A stretch of DNA of 18,380 bases from Nitrospirota bacterium (GTDB lineage Bacteria; NPL-UPA2; JAGMAN01). The translations under genes and the position numbers were made by a program. Each line of letters begins with the position of its first letter. The first letter of the stretch is position 1. The notes beneath the pieces were generated by a model, which had not been told where the DNA came from, searched no databases, and saw only the letters and a program-made list of their open reading frames with translations. Positions 14,188 to 18,380 of this stretch are shown one piece after another. The stretch covers positions 1 through 18,380 of the forward strand of contig JAUWHM010000057.1 of NCBI GenBank assembly GCA_030605915.1, written 5' to 3'.

Positions 14188-15585
14188 TCAAACTCCAGCC
14201 TTTATACTGTATTTCTTCATCTTATTATGCAGGCTCTTTCGGCTTATCCGCAACTCCTCGGCTGCCTTTGTCCGGTTCCAGCCTGTTCTCTCCAAAGCCC
14301 TCAGGATGAACTGTTTCTCTACATCCTCAAGTACCTGATTCACTGCCTCACTCAAGGAAGTAGTCATTCCGATCCTGTCCACATCAAACTTCATCTCCCG
14401 GTCCAGTGACTGAATAACCATGGGGAGGTGCTCCTTGGTCAGGGTATCCCCTTTCTCCAGGACTATTGCCCTCTGCAGGACATTCTCTAACTCCCTGATA
14501 TTCCCTGGCCAGGGATATTTCATCAATAGTTCCATGGCCTCCACCGAAATTCTCTGGACATCTCTATTAAGCTTCTTATTATATTCCTTCATAAAGTGCT
14601 CAAACAACTGCGGTATATCCTCCCTTCTCTCCCTCAAGGGAGGCATGACCAGAGAAACCACATTAAGCCGATAGTATAAATCCTCTCTGAATTCTTTCCG
14701 CTTAACGGCCTGGGGCAAGTCTTTATTGGTAGCCGCAATGATTCTGACATCGACCTTAACAGTTTGCGTCCCTCCCACTCGTTCAAACTCCCTCTCTTGT
14801 AGCACCCTCAATAGTTTTGCCTGAGTAAGGAGGCTCATATCCCCTACCTCATCTAAGAATAGCGTTCCTCTGTTAGCTAACTCAAACTTCCCTAATTTGC
14901 GAGCCACTGCTCCCGTGAAGGCTCCCTTCTCATGTCCGAATAGTTCGCTCTCCAACAAAGTCTCGGGAATAGCCACACAGTTCATCTTAATGAAGGGCTT
15001 ATCTTTCCTCAGGCTATTATAATGGATGGCCCGGGCAATGAGTTCTTTGCCCGTGCCACTCTCCCCATAAATCAGGACAGTAACATCGGTATTTACCACC
15101 TGGCTGACAATCTCATAAACTTCCATCATCCGGCCCGATTCCCCAATGATGTTGGAAAACTCACATTTCCGTTTCAGTTCCCGATGGAGCGTCTCGTTCT
15201 CTGCTCTCAGCCGGCGCTTCTCAATGGCTCTTCTCACCACTGCCCTCAGGTCCTCTAATTCAAACGGCTTGGTGAAATAATCATAGGCTCCTTTCTCCAC
15301 CGCTTCAATGGCCATCTTCTCCGTCCCATAGGCAGTGATAACTACAATGACGGCAGACCTATCATATTTCTTTATCTCGGCAATAGCCTCCAGGCCACTC
15401 ATCCCCGGCATACGGATATCCATAATGATGGCATCGAAGACCATCTCCTTGGCCCGGCGCACCGATTCCTCCCCATCTTTGGCCGTAACTATACTATATC
15501 CCTCCTTGCTCAAAGCCTCCTCAAGCAGATAGCGCATACTCTCATCATCATCAACCACCAAGACTAAACCTTCCCTGTCAGCCAC
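14188..15585 (-). CDS. pilR: Sigma-54-dependent response regulator (PilR/NtrC type)
   Basis: Numbered from the GTG at 15585 (465 residues), a receiver domain spans 5-120, with acidic residues D12-D14, phosphoacceptor D56 in IIMDIRMPG and K106. The AAA+ domain has Walker A GESGTGKE (174-181), the sigma-54 contact loop GAFTGA (221-226), Walker B GTLFLDEVGD (240-249) and arginine-finger region REDLYYRL (300-307). A Fis-type helix-turn-helix occupies about 425-461. When phosphorylated by the upstream kinase it should open sigma-54 promoter complexes, most likely the one before the pilins. An upstream in-frame start at 15648 would force a 71-base overlap with the kinase gene and add unrelated residues. 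The GTG at 15585 has GGAGG four bases upstream and overlaps the kinase end by eight bases. Confidence 0.92.
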   Translation of the reverse strand: MADREGLVLVVDDDESMRYLLEEALSKEGYSIVTAKDGEESVRRAKEMVFDAIIMDIRMPGMSGLEAIAEIKKYDRSAVIVVITAYGTEKMAIEAVEKGAYDYFTKPFELEDLRAVVRRAIEKRRLRAENETLHRELKRKCEFSNIIGESGRMMEVYEIVSQVVNTDVTVLIYGESGTGKELIARAIHYNSLRKDKPFIKMNCVAIPETLLESELFGHEKGAFTGAVARKLGKFELANRGTLFLDEVGDMSLLTQAKLLRVLQEREFERVGGTQTVKVDVRIIAATNKDLPQAVKRKEFREDLYYRLNVVSLVMPPLRERREDIPQLFEHFMKEYNKKLNRDVQRISVEAMELLMKYPWPGNIRELENVLQRAIVLEKGDTLTKEHLPMVIQSLDREMKFDVDRIGMTTSLSEAVNQVLEDVEKQFILRALERTGWNRTKAAEELRISRKSLHNKMKKYSIKAGV

Positions 15586-17191
15586 CGCTCCTCCCCAGGG
15601 GTAGACCCACTGTAAATGTCGTTCCCTTGCCCGGCTGACTATCCACATCTATATACCCATAATGGGCAGAAACTATCTGATGGGTAATGGCCAGGCCTAG
15701 GCCTGAGCCATCCTTACGGGTAGTGAAGAAGGGATCGAATAGTCTCTTCATGTCCTCAGGACTAATTCCTTCTCCACTGTCACTAAACTGGACCTCAACG
15801 AACTCCTCCCCTTCCTCCCCTATCGCCCTTCCTGGTCCCGTTAAATGTTTCGCTTGCAGCACTCTTGCGTGTCTATCTAACGGGACTGGCCTCTTCTTCT
15901 CCCGGGTTCCGGTAGATATCCTCAGCTCCCCTCCTTCGGGCATAGCCTGGAAGGCATTGAGCATCAGATTGAGGAATGCTTGCTGCAGCCGCATGGGGTC
16001 AGCATAGAGAGGGGGTAAATCTTCTTTATACTCCCTAATTACCTTTATTTTATCCTGAGCTATATCGTGTCTGGCTAAGAGCAGGGCTTCATCTATTACT
16101 TTGCCCAGGTCAGTGGCCTGAGCCTCAAACTCCTTATCATGGGGTTGGGCAAAGCTCAATAGTTCCTGGACAACTTTATCCAGCCTGTCCACTTCCCGGA
16201 CAATGGTCCGGGCATAGCTGCGCATGGTTCCCTCCCTGTCCAATCCCTCCTGAAGGAGCTGGGCTAAGCCCTTAACTGAACCAAGGGGATTCCTTATCTC
16301 ATGGGCTACCCCAGCCGCCAGACTACCCAGGGCCGCTAATTTATCTGCCCGGCGCATCTGTTCCTCCAGGCGCTTTATATCGGCTAAGTTCTTAAAAGTG
16401 ACTACTACCCCTAACAGAATTCCCTGCTTATCCTTCAAGAGGGAAGTAGTAATCCCGATGGAAAGTGGCTGTTTCCGTTTCGGGCGCACCCTTATCTCCC
16501 CGGAGGAGAATGTCTTCCCCTCATTTAGGGCAGATGAGATAATACTGCTCATCTTCTTATTCTCCTCTCCTTCAGGGAATATCTCCTCTAATCGTTTACC
16601 GGCAACTTCCCTTGAACCATAACCAAGGATAGCCTCAGCGGCCGTATTGAAGGTGGTAATGATTCCATCCCTATTGATAGTAATCACCCCGCCGGTCATA
16701 CTGGACAGAATATGTTCATTCAGGGAGGTAATCATATCCTGATAGGCCTTCCCCAACCTTCCAATCTCATCTTCAGAGGAAATATCTAATGCATGAGCCA
16801 AATAATCACCGGCGCTTATCCTCTGTAGCCCTTTAGTTAACTTCCTAATAGGTAGCGTTATCAGAAGAGCAAGGCAAATACCTAATATAGCGGCACCGAT
16901 GCCCCCGATTACAGCCTGTTTCTTGATAAGGTCCGCTCCCTCCTCCGGGCCCGCTCCCTGAAGGATGAACAGAGAAGTAAGCACACTGCCTACGGCAACG
17001 ATGACCAGGAGAATGGGAATGGCCACCACCAGGCGAGTCTTCACCCTTTTCGTCCGAAGGTCCGCTAAGTGAATCTCCTTCTTAAAAATAGAGGAAACCC
17101 TCTCCCGCCGACTTCCGCTTGCCTTACGGCACTGCCTGAGAATCGGCACTGCTTTGCGGTGCTTCGGCTGTGCAGCACTCTTACGTGTCAT
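15578..17191 (-). CDS. pilS: Membrane PAS sensor histidine kinase (PilS/NtrB-like)
   Basis: The 537-residue kinase has two transmembrane helices (about 53-77 and 93-113), a HAMP linker (113-165), a PAS domain (about 163-270), a HisKA domain with phosphoacceptor H297 in GVAHEIRNPLGS, and a HATPase_c domain (N-box NLMLNAFQAM 408-417; G1 DSGEGI 471-476; G2 DGSGLGL 494-500). It should phosphorylate the adjacent response regulator. Two oddities stand out. A basic N-terminal extension of about 45 residues precedes the first helix. About 25-30 extra residues between N-box and G1 contain PLDRHARVLQAKHLTG, encoded by a palindromic element. The ATG at 17191 follows GGAGGAGGG and overlaps the PilB stop by four bases. 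The signal sensed is unknown; the periplasmic loop is only about 15 residues, so sensing is probably in the membrane or PAS domain. Confidence 0.92.
   Translation of the reverse strand: MTRKSAAQPKHRKAVPILRQCRKASGSRRERVSSIFKKEIHLADLRTKRVKTRLVVAIPILLVIVAVGSVLTSLFILQGAGPEEGADLIKKQAVIGGIGAAILGICLALLITLPIRKLTKGLQRISAGDYLAHALDISSEDEIGRLGKAYQDMITSLNEHILSSMTGGVITINRDGIITTFNTAAEAILGYGSREVAGKRLEEIFPEGEENKKMSSIISSALNEGKTFSSGEIRVRPKRKQPLSIGITTSLLKDKQGILLGVVVTFKNLADIKRLEEQMRRADKLAALGSLAAGVAHEIRNPLGSVKGLAQLLQEGLDREGTMRSYARTIVREVDRLDKVVQELLSFAQPHDKEFEAQATDLGKVIDEALLLARHDIAQDKIKVIREYKEDLPPLYADPMRLQQAFLNLMLNAFQAMPEGGELRISTGTREKKRPVPLDRHARVLQAKHLTGPGRAIGEEGEEFVEVQFSDSGEGISPEDMKRLFDPFFTTRKDGSGLGLAITHQIVSAHYGYIDVDSQPGKGTTFTVGLPLGRSGG
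15835..15886. repeat. Palindromic element inserted in frame in the kinase gene
   Basis: GTCCCGTTA (15835-15843) is the exact complement of TAACGGGAC (15878-15886), and two of the next three positions inward also match. The 52-base unit encodes VPLDRHARVLQAKHLTG in frame, within the ATP-binding domain where relatives have a short loop. A 19-base internal stretch (15855-15873) recurs with one mismatch at 17171-17189. Confidence 0.75.
17107..17189. repeat. Related repeat in the kinase N-terminal extension
   Basis: Bases 17171-17189 match 15855-15873 at 18 of 19 positions, and similarity continues for about 12 more bases with two single-base gaps. Adjacent sequence has an imperfect inverted repeat (GCCGACTTCCGC 17107-17118 and GCGGTGCTTCGGC 17156-17168) and a direct repeat of CGGCACTGC at 17127-17135 and 17144-17152. 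The block encodes most of the odd basic N-terminal extension of the kinase. Confidence 0.6.
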
Positions 17192-18380
17192 CCCTCCTCC
17201 TCTGCTGTAGCCCTTATCACTTCTTCTACGGTCGTCAATCCATTTAGAACTTTCTGAAGCCCATCCTCCCTTAAGGTCTGCATCCCCGCTTTTCGGGCGG
17301 CCTGCCTTATGGTTGCCACTGATTCCCGGCTCATAATCAGTTCCCTTATCTGGTCATTGACAGCCATGAACTCAAATATAGCCGTTCTTCCCTGAAACCC
17401 AGTTCCCTTACACCCTTCACAACCCTTCCCTCGATAGAAGGTAAAGACATTGCCAACTGAAGGAAGTCCTAAGCTCTTAATCACCTTCTCATCTGGCTGG
17501 AAGCCCTCCTTACACTTGTGGCAGACTAAACGGATCAGCCTCTGAGCTATTACTCCAATAATTGAGGAAGAGACCAGGAATGGCTCTACTTTCATATCTA
17601 CCAGACGGGTTAATGTCCCGGGAGCATTAGTGGTATGAACAGTAGAGAAGACTAAATGGCCCGTTAAGGCGGCTTGAATGGCAATCTCAGCCGTCTCCAC
17701 ATCCCTTATCTCACCTACCATTAAGATATCCGGGTCCTGCCTGAGGATACTTCGAAGTCCCCGGGCAAAGGTCAGTCCCGCTTTTGGATTTATCTGAATC
17801 TGGTTTATAAGTTTCAGGCGATATTCTACCGGGTCCTCTATGGTCATAATGTGGCGCTCCATTGAGACAATGGTATTTAAGGCCGCATATAAAGTGGTCG
17901 TCTTCCCGCTGGAGGTGGGGCCGGTGACCAGGACCATTCCATAGGGCTTCTTGATTAACTCCCCGAATCGTTCTAAGGCATCGGGGAGAAAGCCCAATTT
18001 GTCTAATCCAAACAGGACTATACCTTTATCCAGCACCCTGAGAGCAGCCTTCTCCCCGCAGACCGTGGGCATGGTGGAGACCCGAATATTAATCTCCCGA
18101 TCCATCACCTTGGTACTGAAGCGCCCGTCCTGGGGAACTCGCTTCTCAGCAATATCCAGGTTAGCCATCACCTTTATGCGGGAGATAGCCGGGGAGAGGA
18201 TATCCAGGGAGAAAGTCTTAATTTCATGTAAGATTCCGTCCACCCGGAAGCGAATCCTCACCAAATCATCTTCCGGCTCGATGTGAATATCGGTTGCTCT
18301 CTCCTTAACTGCCTGAGTGATAATGGAATCTATTAACTTGATAGTAGAGGCATCTTCACTTATCTCTACTGCCGGTCCCT
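17188..18380 (-). CDS. pilB: Type IV pilus assembly ATPase PilB/GspE, 5'-truncated by window edge
   Basis: The frame is open to the window edge, giving about 397 C-terminal residues of a protein normally near 550-600. Its first visible part, IKLIDSIITQAVKERATDIHIEP, is the conserved start of the GspE/PilB catalytic half. It has Walker A GPTSSGKTTTLY (about residue 153 of the visible part), Asp box TIEDPVEYRL, Walker B LRQDPDILMVGEIRD and His box TGHLVFSTVHTTNAPGT. Four cysteines in CHKC and CEGC form the zinc site found in PilB and GspE. The hexamer should power pilus extension through the platform protein. PilT lacks the tetracysteine site, so an extension ATPase is favoured. The stop overlaps the kinase start by four bases. 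Confidence 0.94.
   Translation of the reverse strand, partial: GPAVEISEDASTIKLIDSIITQAVKERATDIHIEPEDDLVRIRFRVDGILHEIKTFSLDILSPAISRIKVMANLDIAEKRVPQDGRFSTKVMDREINIRVSTMPTVCGEKAALRVLDKGIVLFGLDKLGFLPDALERFGELIKKPYGMVLVTGPTSSGKTTTLYAALNTIVSMERHIMTIEDPVEYRLKLINQIQINPKAGLTFARGLRSILRQDPDILMVGEIRDVETAEIAIQAALTGHLVFSTVHTTNAPGTLTRLVDMKVEPFLVSSSIIGVIAQRLIRLVCHKCKEGFQPDEKVIKSLGLPSVGNVFTFYRGKGCEGCKGTGFQGRTAIFEFMAVNDQIRELIMSRESVATIRQAARKAGMQTLREDGLQKVLNGLTTVEEVIRATAEEEG

Noticed and set aside
15586..15648. An N-terminal extension of the response regulator starting at 15648.
   Set aside because: It would overlap the kinase gene by 71 bases and add residues not found before a receiver domain; the GTG at 15585 has a ribosome site.

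Overview
The window is a densely packed bacterial chromosome segment in which every convincing gene lies on the minus strand, so it is best read from right to left. No rRNA, tRNA or taxonomic marker is present. Moderate GC, short intergenic gaps, frequent 4-base stop/start overlaps, GTG and TTG starts, a sigma-54 pilin system and several short repeats suggest a free-living, probably uncultivated bacterial lineage. I cannot name the phylum from this sequence.

Right block (11279-18380): a type IV pilus module. In transcription order it holds a 5'-truncated PilB/GspE assembly ATPase, a PilS-like membrane histidine kinase, a PilR/NtrC-like sigma-54 activator, and a PilC/GspF platform protein. A 280-base non-coding gap follows, with a near-consensus -24/-12 promoter. 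Then come four tandem, nearly identical type IV pilin genes closed by a strong intrinsic terminator. The kinase and activator sit beside a sigma-54 promoter that precedes only the pilins, so this looks like a self-contained regulatory circuit.

Middle block (7793-11034): a 244-base gap rich in inverted repeats carries an extended -10 promoter. It leads into a large GT-C-like membrane protein (DUF2723/TMEM260 type) with C-terminal TPRs, and a translationally overlapping membrane GT2 glycosyltransferase.

Left block (1-7687): a COG1672-type AAA ATPase has its own sigma-70-like promoter overlapped by an inverted-repeat operator. It leads a run of surface-glycan genes: a DegT-family sugar aminotransferase, a DPM1-like polyprenyl-phosphate glycosyltransferase, a NodB-type polysaccharide deacetylase, a GT4 glycosyltransferase, a B12-binding radical SAM enzyme, and a CDP-alcohol phosphatidyltransferase. 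The left edge carries what looks like a decayed nucleotidyltransferase start and a perfect 20-base palindrome.

The observations most worth a second look are these. (1) A 52-base palindromic element is inserted in frame inside the ATP-binding domain of the histidine kinase, and its core recurs at the kinase N-terminus, as in protein-coding palindromic elements. (2) The promoter and regulator architecture of the pilin array is complete within the window. (3) A protein-O-mannosyltransferase-like gene and a DPM-like gene next to the pilins suggest pilin or surface-protein glycosylation. (4) A heptanucleotide tandem repeat inside the DUF2723 gene could make it phase-variable. (5) The ATPase promoter has an operator overlapping it.
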